In this document: positions 24,035-38,306 of the stretch, piece by piece
Layout: each line of letters begins with the position of its first letter
How positions within the stretch are numbered: position 1 is the first letter of the stretch
NCBI GenBank assembly: GCA_905331475.1
Contig: CAJNYU010000412.1
Span: 79,227 to 143,226 of the forward strand
Length of the DNA stretch: 64,000 nt
Source: Rotaria socialis
Lineage: Eukaryota > Rotifera > Eurotatoria > Philodinida > Philodinidae
Direction of reading: 5' to 3'
Made by a program: the position numbers and the translations under genes
The notes under the pieces: model-generated
Told to the model about the DNA's origin: nothing
The model's input: only the letters and a program-made list of their open reading frames with translations
Databases searched by the model: none

Positions 24035-24483
24035 TGACAAATTTCGAAAAAATAAATAATAATATATGTTCTGCTGTTGGCTTTAGTGAATGTATGCTAA
24101 TAAAAGAAACGTAAAAAGGAAATAGATGGTTGCTATAGAATCTGATAAACAAAAGCAACCTTCGCCGGTAAATACTTTTTCTTTTTCTTTTACTATTGGG
24201 GGTGGTGCACGCGAATAGCTTTCTAGGTTGACACTTGCTTTTTTCAATGTACTTATGATTCATCGTATTTTATGAGTAAAATGCAAGTCGGTTTCAAATT
24301 GAATAATGCATAGGCACATCAAACCTTGAAGTTATTCGGTGCACACCTAATTTACTGTGTCGCCAGAATAAATGAACTTTAAAACAGTTGTTCTGTGTCA
24401 TCTATATTTTCGAAATTATTAATTTTCTGTTATTGAATTTAGGTTGCCGATTAGACATAAAAGCATTTTTGATAGTGTTTTTT

Positions 24484-25003
24484 GTGTACTCAAAAAGTGA
24501 GTACACTACCAAAGTCGGTCAGTGTGTCCGGCCGTCCGTTTATTCGATAACTCTTCACAATTACATTCGATTGAACTAAAATTTTGCGCACAGAATTGTC
24601 TCATCAATATCTAGGTCGAGTTCGAAGATGAGAAGGATCCGTCAAGAAATGGCTGAGTTATCGAAAACATGGTCATTTTTGATCAGACCATCCCTGAGGG
24701 GGAGTACAGGGATTTTTCAAAACACAAAAATTTTTTTCTCAGAATTATCCACAACATATATAAATCGACTCAGTTTTTAACGCTGATTCGGAATCTGAGA
24801 TTAGTTTTGAACTAAATCGTAGCTTTCTAACGAAACATCGCCTGAAAAATGTCTCAAAATACACAAAAACTGCATCCAGAAATCAAATTGCCTAGTTTCT
24901 CATGATAATTTTCGTGTTCAGACATTCTAGAATGATTCATATGTCCCATGCACTTTTTGCAGTACACATAACTTTCGGATGAAATCCGAAGTTTCCACAT
25001 TTA
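24484..25003 (+). repeat. Dispersed repeat, longer copy, hairpins at both ends
   Basis: Begins with a perfect stem GTGTACTC / GAGTACAC (loop 7 nt, 24484-24506) and ends at a TTCGGAT / ATCCGAA stem (about 24974-24990) followed by GTTTCC. The body shares long near-identical blocks with 35168-35503, for example CATCAATATCT, GTCGAGTTCGAAGATGA, GAGTTATCGAAAA, CATCCCTGAG and TACAGGGATTTTTCAAAA. It has no reading frame and no obvious target duplication, and the class is unknown. Confidence 0.8.
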
Positions 25004-25082
25004 TTTTTATATTCTATTGAAAAACAAATATTCGCTACATAATATGATTGAAGTAGATTTTACATTGAAATTCCGCGGTTTA

Positions 25083-25085
<3 letters not shown>

Positions 25086-25120
<35 letters not shown>

Positions 25121-25124
25121 CTCT
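25086..25124. repeat. (CT)n microsatellite
   Basis: About 39 bp of TC/CT dinucleotides with one G interruption near the right end. Confidence 0.95.
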
Positions 25125-26352
25125 ATAGATTCTGTTATTCTTCTTTTATGTTTGATTTGATTACCGTACGCAATAATTACTCCAATTGTAATTCATCGTT
25201 AGAATTCATATTAAGCTCACCAGAAGAGAAGACGTAAGTAAGACTAGAGATTTTCTAAAACGATGAATTTTTAAAGTTGAAATAGAACTCTTATCAACTT
25301 TATTTAGTAGTTCAATATTTCGCAAAAAAATGAGCCTTACTTTTGAGTAATATTTTCAGAATATTCTTCAATTTGTCAATAAGATCTCACGACAAAGCAC
25401 ATGTCACAATTTCATTCTTTTTTTTAAGCTGATAGCTGAAGGTGGCTCTAAAACACAAGTGTGAATACTGGGCTTTTTTCTGATTCCCCAAAATTGGTCA
25501 CCTAAAAATGAATAAACATTTGAATTTATTTAGAAGCGATTAAAAGACGTAGTATAAGATGTATTCTCGTTACTAGAACACGGAGTGCTGATACTCCTAA
25601 CTGATTTTTCAGCAAAATAGTTACAAATCAACTTCAAAAATTTATGGGTATCAACATTTTCGAGCCTATTCTAGTCTTGCCGACAGTTCCTATTAACTTG
25701 AAGGCGTTTCCTTGCTAGAAGTGATGCACCATATAAATAACTCTATACTCAAAGTACGAATAATTGTTGTTGTTATTATTATTATTATTGCAGTAATTCG
25801 CGGAATTTCAATGTCTGTTCTTTGTCAATCATTTGATTTATGTGCCAATTTTCAAAAAATAAGTTCTAATAGAAAGAATAATAATAGCGGATGAATGCTA
25901 ATCGAAAAATATTATTCTTATGAGAATGCAATAAAAACTGAAAACATCCGAATCATTTAAAGTCTAAGCAGTGCACAAATAACAATCATCATTTTAAGAA
26001 ATTTTGAGACAAGGTCATAATGTATGCTTTTGTATGAGAGTAAAATTTGCAAATCTTACTTATTTCTATCTTGAATAGATCTTATCATGATCAAGAAGAA
26101 ATGAAGACTGTATAATTGCTTTGCTAGAATTCATTCGTATATTTCACAAAGAAATGAATCCTGCTACTTTCCTATACGTCTAATCCAAATCATATTCATT
26201 GATTTGTTTTAAATACAGCTTATCGTTCCTATAAAATTCCCAAACAACACGACATTACGACTTGAGCCAAATCAGTCGTGCGTTCAATTATTGCTGACTG
26301 ATGATTATTTCTAATTAGGTCTTTGTTCAATGTAGAATTGAATCTTTATCCA

Positions 26353-26355
<3 letters not shown>

Positions 26356-26387
<32 letters not shown>

Positions 26388-26421
26388 GGCGGCGGATTTC
26401 TACTCNCCCCCCCCCCCCCCC
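26356..26421. other. Homopolymer junction with unresolved base
   Basis: A run of 30 G (26356-26385) is followed by a short GC-rich bridge, an N at 26406 and 15 C (26407-26421). Such a G-run/N/C-run foldback is most simply a mis-joined or unresolved homopolymer in the assembly. A similar C-run with N occurs at 32453-32468. Confidence 0.8.
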
Positions 26422-29400
26422 GTCCCCAACAAAAGTTGACTTTTTAAAGAAAAACGGAAATGAATTTTTTACTATGGGAAAATGCACCCAACTCGCCTCT
26501 GTCCAAATATAAATAGGGTTTTTAAAAACATCCAGGTTAAATAACGCTTTCGAAATCATTTCTTCAAGCCTACTACCACAGTTTTAGGCGGACTCCTATT
26601 TTTTATTTCGGGACATTCTTAAAACATGGTTTTCCAACAGTAAAATTGAAATAACTCTGACTTGGCTCAAGCGTTGCTCGATGTATTTATTTCAGTTTAC
26701 AGATCTCAACGAGACCTAACTTTTCATCGGACGGATTTTTGATATTAGATTCCTAGACTAAGAAAAGTCCGATTTATTGCGCTTTTTGTACCTAATTTGA
26801 CAGTCATACCGTATAAGATGGTTATAAAAAAATGAATAGAAGCAATTCTTAAAATTTCGTCCGATAAAATGTTGCGTATGGAGGCTAGCTTTTATTTGAA
26901 ATCTACCCTGCCTTGATAGCTTTCACAGCCATGAAGCTAATTCGATTCTCGTGAAAGCTATAAAACAAGTCGTAAGTCTAGTTTGGTTAGGTGTATTAAG
27001 CTGAAACTTTAACCATACACGTTTCTCACTAGGGCCACTCACCCCTGTAACTTTCAGCCCAAACGGGTCGTTCCAAGTGGCAAGTCGATTGTGAGGGGGG
27101 GGGGAGTCTTAACAATCGAATTTCCTTGCATGAAACAAATGTAAAACATTGTTTTCTAGACATATTTGCAACATTTATTAATATCAAAAACCTGATATAC
27201 TGGCAACGTTCATTTTAATTTTCCATCAGTAAATAAAAATGAAAGCACCCCATGATCGTTCCATAGCTGATTTGAAAGGCTTCATTATAAAAGTTTAATG
27301 AACGTAGAAAAAAAGAAGACAGCCGAAGTACGAGAAAAATATTCCTATTGTTAAAGTCTTTGCACAACATGTTTGATCAAATTTTCTCAACATAGAAACT
27401 ATTAGAGAAACTAAAAAGCAGTCACTCACAGCCAAACTTCGATACTCATTTCTAAATGTATGTTCAGAAGACTTTTTTTTCTATTGTCTTTCAATTGATT
27501 AGCTTTAAGCAGTTATTGCAATGAATGAAAATTCTTTTGTAATCATCTGCGAGACTAAAACTCCCAGTGGTTAAGTTCCATTTTCAGCCAATTGTATGGT
27601 TGTTTTATGCGCTTAATTGCAGAAAAATATCTGTCAGTTTATTATCGAGACTTAACACTTCGTATTCGATATTTTACAATTGCATGCGCCGAAATTGATC
27701 AGAAGAGACAGTATCATAATATCTGCAGTTTGCATATTTGAATGTCATGAGTATTTTGAACGCATCGAATCCAATTTTTTTCCAATCATTGTAAACATTC
27801 TCTGAGAAATAGAATTTTTTAAAAGTAAAATAATTCAATATTTGCCAGATGTCACGTTTTCACTAGCATGGATTCTGTTTAGTCCTTTTTCTAGTGTTTT
27901 CTGAAAATGTTCAACAAATAAGTCACGTAATTGAAATATGACAAATATTTATTTTTAATTTATATCCTGAGTAGATGCTCATAGAATAGACATCCTCACA
28001 TTTACAGTACTAATGATGTTATTAAGATTTTTATCAAACTGAATTTTTACGCTCGTTCTAAAATCATAAAACTCTCTAGTGTTGTAACTTGAGATCTGAA
28101 ATAATATAAATATTAGAATTTCTTAAATAGCCATCGAACAGTCATTCATATCTAGTCGAGAACGATCTGACTTCGCAATGACATTTCATTAACACGAGTG
28201 GTTCATTTAACCATGATAAGTCAATAGAACTGCTAAAGAAATCCCATAAATCGATCGAACATGGAAAATAATACTTTAGAATATATTTTTGTCAGCAAAG
28301 TAGGGCGTTTTAATCTAAATAGGAATTCATTCATTACAATAAATCAGAATTTAGAAGAATTATTTGATAGGAAAATTTTTCGAGTAGTTATCTTCATTTA
28401 TAAAGTCACACTGCCATAGCAATGATTGAAATGTAAAAGCTGATCTGTATACAATGTTTTATGTCGATATCGGCTATGATTTTTGTCATAGGTTGGCTCT
28501 GTGATACAGAAGACTTTGGCAAACGAGCTACTACTGAGTATCTAAAATAATTCTCATGTTATGTTGTTTTTTTTTATAGATTTCTGTTTTGATTATTAAT
28601 CATTCACAGAAGTAGTAAATAAACAATTTATCATTTAATGTAATTATACAAAAACTTCTTTTTACGAATTATATAAAGGTAAATATTTGATTTTTTTTCG
28701 TTAGCATTTTCTAGTGCAGTTTAACTAATTGTTCACTGTGCACGCCTCACCGTATCATAAACAACATGTCCACATAAACAAGAAATATTGCGAACAATAA
28801 AAATATTTTCACTAGTAAAGATTATGAGAAAAGCGAATTAATATTTATCAAATGTTGGTTTTATTGCCTCGAGAAAAGAAGCTGACATATCTATACTGCC
28901 TTGCGAATAAATAGATAGCTTTGAATACTTAACTTATGCAATATGTCAGGCGAATCGAGTCATGAGGAAAAAAAGAAACAAATAATTTATGATAATAATA
29001 ATGAAAACTAGTTTTTGTGATTGTCCTGAAGCTAGCACAGTCAAGCAATATGAGAATCAAATGAATATGTAATGTTGATCTTAATCAATACACTCAACAG
29101 TATATCTTATTTTTATTTGTTCACAGCGATAGTATTCACAGAGAGTTAACATTAAAAGTAAGAAACACAAAAGTTCTCTAATTAATAAATAGTTCATTTC
29201 TACAGATGCAGCTGTTAGTGTCATTCACTCGAGTTTCTGTCATTTGTTAGCTCAATTGACTATCTATTGATAGATGTTTATTAGCCTAATTTCTGTCGCC
29301 CGTTATCGTTATCTATCATTCGACAGAGAACTTCTTTTCTTCTTCTTTTCTCTGTTGCCTTTTATCATCATCATTTCTGTTTTTTTGATTAACACAAAAA

Positions 29401-29903
29401 TGCTCTCGCTTGTTCTTAGATCTCGTCAGTAAGCTCACGAGATAGACATCCGCATGCATGTTAGTTGTTAAACTGATCAGACAAAATGTCCAGTAAGTAT
29501 CGGAAAATAGAAGACACATCATTGTTTGTATACAAACGTCAGTTACCTTATTGATTTTTCTCGTTCAATGTCATGAAAACATCTGTCTACTACTTTCCTA
29601 TTGTTACTTACAATCAGTTTTGTTCTTTTTCTTTTTTGTTGTTTCGTAAATGAGAAAGCACCATTCTCAAGTGATGTCGACCATGGTGACGAAGAAAGCG
29701 TCACCCGATTTATTTCCGTTTCTTATCGGAAGGCATGAGCACACAGCATAAAGCTAACAGAAGTAAAAGATTGAGCTGAGTAACTATTACTATGTACCGT
29801 GAAGCGTTGAAAAAAGGAAAAAGGGGAAGTGTTGAAAAGAAACAAGCCGAACTTATGTAGGTAAATACTTAATATTTTCTAGCCATTGAATTAATCTTCT
29901 TAA

Positions 29904-31358
<1,455 letters not shown>

Positions 31359-32452
31359 TTCATGTATATAGTAAATCTATTGTTTATTTTCTTCGTTGTA
31401 AATGAATTTAGAATAAATGATTTTTAAATTCTGTTTAATTACACAATTTAAAACGATTATTTTTGTTTTTCTGAAATTTTAAAGTATATCAATTTATTTA
31501 GAAATTCATCGAAAACTTCTATAGAAATATTTTAATTCTCAAAATAAAAATAAGACAAACAATAGTTTTGCTACAAGAATATGTTCGGAAAAAATATATT
31601 GATTTATTCATGTCTTTGTCTATTTAGAAATGCGCATAACAAATATTAATTTAGCTCTTGACGTTACATTGTTCTTTCTTCGAAATACATCAATGTTATT
31701 TGTATGATGAGCATGAGATTACAGTGCTATTGCATATAATCAGTCAGAACTTACATGTTAATAAAGCATAATAATAGTGAACATTGACTTAGTAGGTTGA
31801 AGCAGCGCTTCACAAACCAAGAAAACATCTGGAAAAAAAACTAGAGAAAATTTGACATATCAGTAAACGAAGCAGCCATAAACATTGATTTACTTAAGCA
31901 TTGACTTGATAGCTATAATTCAATAATGATTTATCTTTTACTTCGAGTGGCCTGCTAATCATAATGATGATGTTTAAACAATAAAATATCTTCAGAAAAT
32001 ATTGATTGGTTCTAGTTATATAATAATCTTTTTTTTATTATTTAGATAATTTGACAGATCAGTAAAATTTACGTTCGAATGAATTTTCTCGAGTTTGGAT
32101 CCACTATACAACTTCTGTTTACTTTGTATATATGTTGTATTAAATATCAAGTATCATTCTTATGCGAACAGTACTAGTATGTGATAAGAGCCATAGGAAC
32201 GGAAGTTAGCAATTTCTCTAAGAGTCAACTTATTCTACCACTCTCTTCTGTATAGAGAAAAGATAACCGAAACTTTCTAAGTCAGAGTACAAACCGAGAG
32301 AAGTAACTCTGAAAGTGAATATTGTAGATTTTGGGTCATTTTAGAATTTCATTGTTTCCAGCGTTTCTCTAATCAATTCTATATCATTTTTCTTACTGAG
32401 ATTCATACCATATTCGTAAATTTGAAATTTCATCTTCTACTTGTTTATGATT

Positions 32453-32468
32453 ACCCCCCCCCCTCCGN
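32453..32468. other. C-run with unresolved base
   Basis: Thirteen or so consecutive Cs followed by TCCG and an N at 32468. Nearby C-runs (about 32695) and G-runs (about 32757) suggest either a G-rich foldback element or a homopolymer-related assembly error, like the one at 26.4 kb. Confidence 0.65.
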
Positions 32469-35167
32469 CTTTAATTAATTAATTTTTTACTAATTATGAA
32501 CTTTAATTAGCGTTTTCCCTTCAAAATATGCCTGATTCTTAGCATTTTAAGCTGGAAATATTAAGGGAATGTGTTCACAATTATAATGACACCCTTAAAA
32601 GCCTGAAAAATCCTGATGGAAATCATGAAAATCACCTTAGTTTTCTGGATTTTTAATTGAATATTAGGAAAAAATGCGGTTCTTAATACAAGACGCCCCC
32701 CCCCTGCAAAATTTTTACGCTGGAACACAATAGAAGACTCGGGGTCTTTTCTTGTCGGGGGGAGGGCGGTGCTTACCGAAAGTTCCAAGCTTTAGATCTA
32801 TATTTAATATAATTCTTTTTTGACTTTTTTTCGAAGCAAACCTTTAAAGCAATTTTTGTCACTTTTTAAAGTTAATTACTATTTTATGATGACAAGAAAA
32901 TTATAAAAATTTGTTTGAATTCAAGAGTAAATATTTATCTGGTAAAAATATCCGACGACGATTCTATCAATGAGATAAAATATCAATTTACGAACTAGTC
33001 GAAAGCATAACATGACATCTGTTGCTTCTAGAAGATGCGAGCGAGAGCCCTCTCTCTCTATATATATATATATTGTATTCGCTACCTAAAGTAATTCGAA
33101 AACATCTATAATTTACAAAGCTCGATCAAGATTTGGACTTATCAAAATGTAGGAGATAGTGTTCAAAATGATCCTTATCCATAATTGATTTTTTTCATTT
33201 CAAGTAGGCCATGTGGTAAAAAATCAGATATTGCTTTTATGAACTCCCATGATGAGCTCTTGCCTTTATTAGATTCTGTTTAAAGTTTTATTTTAAAGAT
33301 GCTTCTTCTTTTTTCTAATTTCATGCTATTGAATGATAAGGAAATTTTGCTAAACAAACCCTTGAATATCTCAAGATGGAATCACATATGTTTTCCATGA
33401 AACTTTGGCCATAAGCTAAATGAATAAAATTTCAGATCAAATCTAGATGGTTCGTGTTTACTCAGTAGCATCTTATCACTCATCAATACAGAATAAGACG
33501 GCATTAATAAACAGTACAATTGATCAGTAGTCTATATTTAATAAGGCTGATTTGATGTGATGACAGAAAGATTTGTACCAATATATACATAGACAGAAAT
33601 TGATGATCCATGCTTAGATTTTAACGTTGTTTATTAGATTTTCTATTCAATCATCGAGAAATGTATGTTCAATGTTGTTATGTCTTCACTCATGTGTGAT
33701 TGCTGCTGATATATAGTTGATCTGAACATTTCACATTCTACATGATTTTATTGCTATGTTTTCTATTGTAGCTTATGTAGAATAGTATTCAATCGAACAT
33801 TGAATATCTCCTACGAAGAGCTACTAGAAGCAATAAGCAGCATATCTGAAATTTGCTAGCGGTGCTTAGAAATCTGACTACATAACTACTGTATAATTGT
33901 CCTGCGTAGTTTAAACCAAAATCGCGAGTGTCAGTGTCATGATTTTGATCATAGCGGAAAAAATATTCATTTCCTTATCAGACTATTCTATTCCATCATT
34001 ATATAGTAATTATTTTATCATTAACTGAACAAAGGTTTTTCTGTTCTTTAATTGCTTTCTAATTATAAGCTACCTCAATGTCTGTCTTCAGTTATGAAAC
34101 AAATGAACGCTTAGAATTAATGAAAAACTGTACGAGAGATGACAATATTTCTACAACTCCATATATCTCTGCTTGTTCATTACTATACTCTTGGTGAATA
34201 GGATAGTTTTGCTGAGAAAAAGATGAAGAGAATGAACCAATAAATAGAAGGCACGATGTATTGATACTACGAGACGATAAGTATATCGTAATAATAATCT
34301 GATAGAAGACATCATTTTTTGCCGCTCTTACATGAATGTACATATTTCTGATATGTAGTTTATTTATTAAAACTCAACTCTAGAATCCAATCTGACAGTT
34401 ACGAGTAAAACAACCAAAGAGAATTAAAAATTCAACAATATTTTGATTTTTTAATCAAAATATTCATTTGAAAATTTTCAAAGAGATTTACTTTGAAATT
34501 GCATAGAGGCTCTCGGTGATTATTAAGAAAACATGCTAAACTGTTTTACGCTCTTTCTTTCTTTACGCCATGTTGCGCTGTTTTGTAGTATCAAAGTAAA
34601 GATTTAGAATCGTCGAACCATCTTGATGTAAAAGGCATCGATAATACACAATCACATGTTGTAGATAAATAACTTCCTCTTTACATTTTGACGTACTCAA
34701 ATGTCTTGTTGACAAAGAAATGTGTCCCAAAATAGATAGAACAATAAAATGTCTTCGTGCTTAGTAACAATGACGACTAAATTTTAACTCAAGAGAGATT
34801 GTTCGAATAACTTTTGACCTTGTGTTCATGCTATAATAGTTATTTCTCATTGCAAGATGTGTTAAACCGCTGCAGAAAATATGACCATCTCAAAAGTTCG
34901 TGAATTCTTTCACAACATATATGATGACAGAATGAATTAAGACTTTATTATGTCATATTGATAATAAATGATAACTACTATGCAGTTATTCTTGATCTCA
35001 ATATTATCAATTGACATGCGGGAGAAAAAATTGATTAAGTATTTAACTGAATAAAATCCTCCATAATTGACTCGCACATCGACGAAAGAAGAGTCTATGA
35101 AAAATCTGTGTTTATATTTACACACAATTGAAATCAATGTTTTTTTCTAAGGTAACAATAAATTTTC

Positions 35168-35503
35168 GTGTACTCAAAAAGTGAGTACACTCTAGATTCG
35201 GTTAGTGTGTGCCGTCCGCTAACATGATAACTCTGGAAAGCCTCATCCAATTGTCATGAAATTTTGTACACAGAATGATCTCATCAATATCTCAGTCGAG
35301 TTCGAAGATGAAAGTAATCCGTTAAGAAATGACTGAGTTATCGAAAAAATTGCCATTATTTACCAGGCCATCCCTGAGAGGCGGTACAGGGATTTTTCAA
35401 AAAAACTTTTTTTTCTCAGAATTATTCACGACATACATAAATCGACTCAGTTTTTGCACTTCACATAATAATCGGATGCGAATCCGATGTTTCCGCATTC
35501 ATT
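35168..35503 (+). repeat. Dispersed repeat, internally deleted copy
   Basis: Same 5' stem (GTGTACTC / GAGTACAC, 35168-35190) and same body order as the copy at 24484. About 170 bp are missing after CGACTCAGTTTTT. It ends with stem ATCGGAT / ATCCGAT, where the outer base pair is A-T instead of T-A in the other copy, so pairing is kept. Confidence 0.8.
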
Positions 35504-36523
35504 ATTGATGAAATCAGTTTTTCTATACTGAAATATAGAAGTCTCATGACTAGCTCTTTTCTTTATATTAGTTTTGAAATAAAATCGTGTCATTGAGGAA
35601 ATGCAAAAATTTGCCATTCAATACTTTTCATGATGTCATGACATTCTGGTTCGTTCTTTATTCGAATATCATTAATAAAATATATATCTAACTCAATTAG
35701 CATGTTCCCAACAGCAACAAAAAATTTAGTTTTGCGTTTGATCTATGTATGCGATTCATTATAGAATGAAATACAATCATATTCGCACTGTTTTTTTTTG
35801 TCCATGACCAATGAACTACATAAGCTATACTAGTCTAATATTTTGATTTAAATATCACTTCTCTTGTATTTACAATATGAAAATATATTGATTATTCGCG
35901 TTTCAGAAACATTTACTATAGTAATTTGCTCTCAATAGACGACGGTAATATTTTTCTGCATTATTATTACAATCTCAAATATAATCATTAAAACAGTAAC
36001 TTAACTTTTAATGATATAACCATCTGTTTCTTTTCATGAGATAGAAATTTTATGAAATCAAAAAAGGTCACCTTTTTTAATATCTAGAAGATTATTATCG
36101 GAAAAATTCTAATCGAATGTATGACATATAGCCTAATAATACAAGGGCACGACGATAGAAAATATGAAATGACATTTAACCTTGGTTGTCAGTTAATATT
36201 ATCGTTTTGAATGTTGATATTAAAATCGATAACACTACTGTTTGATATATCCGATCGATTCATGATATATTTTATTGAATGATCATCTGGAGTATTGAAA
36301 TAAAAAGCGCTGATAACAAAAATTGTTCTTGAATGAATTCGATTTCTACATTATTAATGGCTTCTATTATGCAAGTAGAAGTTGTTTCTATTGATAGATT
36401 ATTTATTTTATCAACTATTATCAATTAAGTTTAATTCATAGAAAAATCTTTGAAACTCTACTTTAATTGTTTTCATTATTAGCTATATAAAACAAAAATC
36501 AAACAACATTTTGCTTGTGAATG

Positions 36524-38306
36524 CTAAATATAATATGATGTTTGTGTATATCCATCGTAGAGCATTGTATTTTGACAAACACAAATAGCAAGAAGAATTC
36601 CAATCAACTAAAATAAAATATATTTGTTAATAAGAATAATTATTGTATCTCTTACCGATAGAGCTGATAAACCAAATTCAATAAGAATAATATATTTTAT
36701 CCAGAAAAGAGTTGTTTTTGTTAATAAAGAATAACATCCTGGCGTACGCAATAGGCCAACTTGATGTACAGTACAAGGTGATGTCATTGACGTAGAACAA
36801 CAAGATGATGGTATATGAGATTCGCTATAATCATAAGCTGAATCGATACCGCAGCATTGATACTAGAAACAAATGAGGAATTAGTTCATTATATCCTGTA
36901 TAAAGTTTCTTATTGACTTTTTTCTCTATAATCCCATGGTGATGAATGCTCAAGGTCTATATACGTATGCATAGAAAGAAACGGAAAAGAAGATTGCTTC
37001 ATGACTATCATCAATTGATTTGCCTTGTCGATTGTGTTAGGAAAAGAGCAACATAAAGAAGAAGAAGAAGAAGAAGATGAATGGAACTTTGCTCTATGAC
37101 TATCGTAGACAAGGATGATAGAGTTTATCGATCGTAATTGCCCTTTGATTCCACAATTCTAAACAATACAAGATATTTCAATCTTAACATTGTGAACTTT
37201 GAAATCAGAGTATGCCAATTGTTTACATCACACATTTAATTATTTTTCTTTTTCTTGAGCTTACCTTGCTTTGAACATAGTCTATTGCTTTTTCATATTG
37301 ACCTGCATACATATGATTGTATTTTTTTATTTGTGATACAAGACGTTGTTTTACAAGTGATTGCCCTTGTTCATGGTGCATTGCAATGAATATAAATAGA
37401 GTCAATTGAGCAAGAAGAACACATGTTACCAAAATAATATACTAGAAAAAGTTGTTTTTTTTGTGTTGCTTTCTATATTAGTTTCAATAGCATAAAATAT
37501 TGTGACTTACTAGAATAAGACAGGTGCGAGATTCTCGTTGTGCACCGCAGAATCCAAAAAGTCCGATCAGAAAAATAATGACACCGAATAGAATGAGAAC
37601 GCAAGCAGAGATTTCAATGGATGATAATGGTAAAGTAGTAAAATTGAATAAATGAATAATGTTTTGAATTTCCGGGCGTAATAGAAAATAAAGACCGAGA
37701 GCAATCAATCCAAGGCCAATCAACTAAACAGATGAAATTTACCATTTTTGTTTTATCATTGACTTTAGCATTTAATATAATGTGAAAATAATAAGACGTG
37801 TGACAACAAACATAGTATTCTGAGAAGGTTAACATTTACTAATACGTAATTCTTAGCGACCGAAAGAACACATTCTGGAATGTCGTTTTATTCTATCTTA
37901 TATAAAGACAAAATAACTGTAAAAACAATTACGTCTACACACTATGCAAAAATATAAGTCTAAGATTTGAATGAAATTTATATTTCACGCCGAACTGTTA
38001 AAAACTGAGTTTGAATAATGATCTCCAGGAAAAAAAATGATCGTTTAGATAACAATAAATTTTTAAGTGTGATGAATGCTTTTATCTTACAACTGAACCG
38101 AAGAAAAGAAAACGTTCTACTCCCTCACATCTTATGATTAATGAGCAATAACCATCATCAGCTATTATGCTTGTCGAAGTATTTACCTAGCATTCATTCA
38201 TTTTCTATTTTACTACTACAATTTTACTTTAGTTACTTACCCAAAAAAAAAGATTCAAAATCAATAATAGATATTTGGCACAAGGAGAACACGTAGCAAC
38301 ACCCAT
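36524..38306 (-). CDS. Tetraspanin
   Basis: Five exons, 38241-38306, 37511-37723, 37265-37441, 36656-36862 and 36524-36607, all joined in phase 0, give 248 aa from ATG at 38306. It has a short cytoplasmic N-terminus (MGVATCSPCAKY), TM1, a small extracellular loop, TM2 (ISACVLILFGVIIFLIGLFG) followed by the cytoplasmic GAQRES-RTCL motif, TM3 (LVTCVLLAQLTLFIFIA), and a large extracellular loop with the diagnostic CCG (155-157), a second CC pair and a PGC. TM4 is split across the last intron, followed by a short tail ending YYI. Tetraspanins organise plasma-membrane microdomains with integrins and other partners. The specific subfamily is not resolved. Confidence 0.95.

Larger units (their letters stand above)
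31359..36523. other. Intergenic, about 5.2 kb
   Basis: Holds a C-run with N (32453-32468), two further C/G-runs near 32695 and 32755, a short (CT)/(TA) microsatellite at about 33050-33075, and the second copy of the hairpin-ended repeat (35168-35503). No gene is supported. Confidence 0.5.

Noticed and set aside
24484-25003. Helitron interpretation of the hairpin-ended repeat
   Set aside because: A 3' hairpin is present but the following bases are GTTTCC rather than CTRR, and the 5' end is itself a hairpin rather than TC.
26353-26559. Minus-strand frame with poly-Gly/poly-Pro
   Set aside because: It crosses a G-run/N/C-run junction that is probably an assembly artefact.
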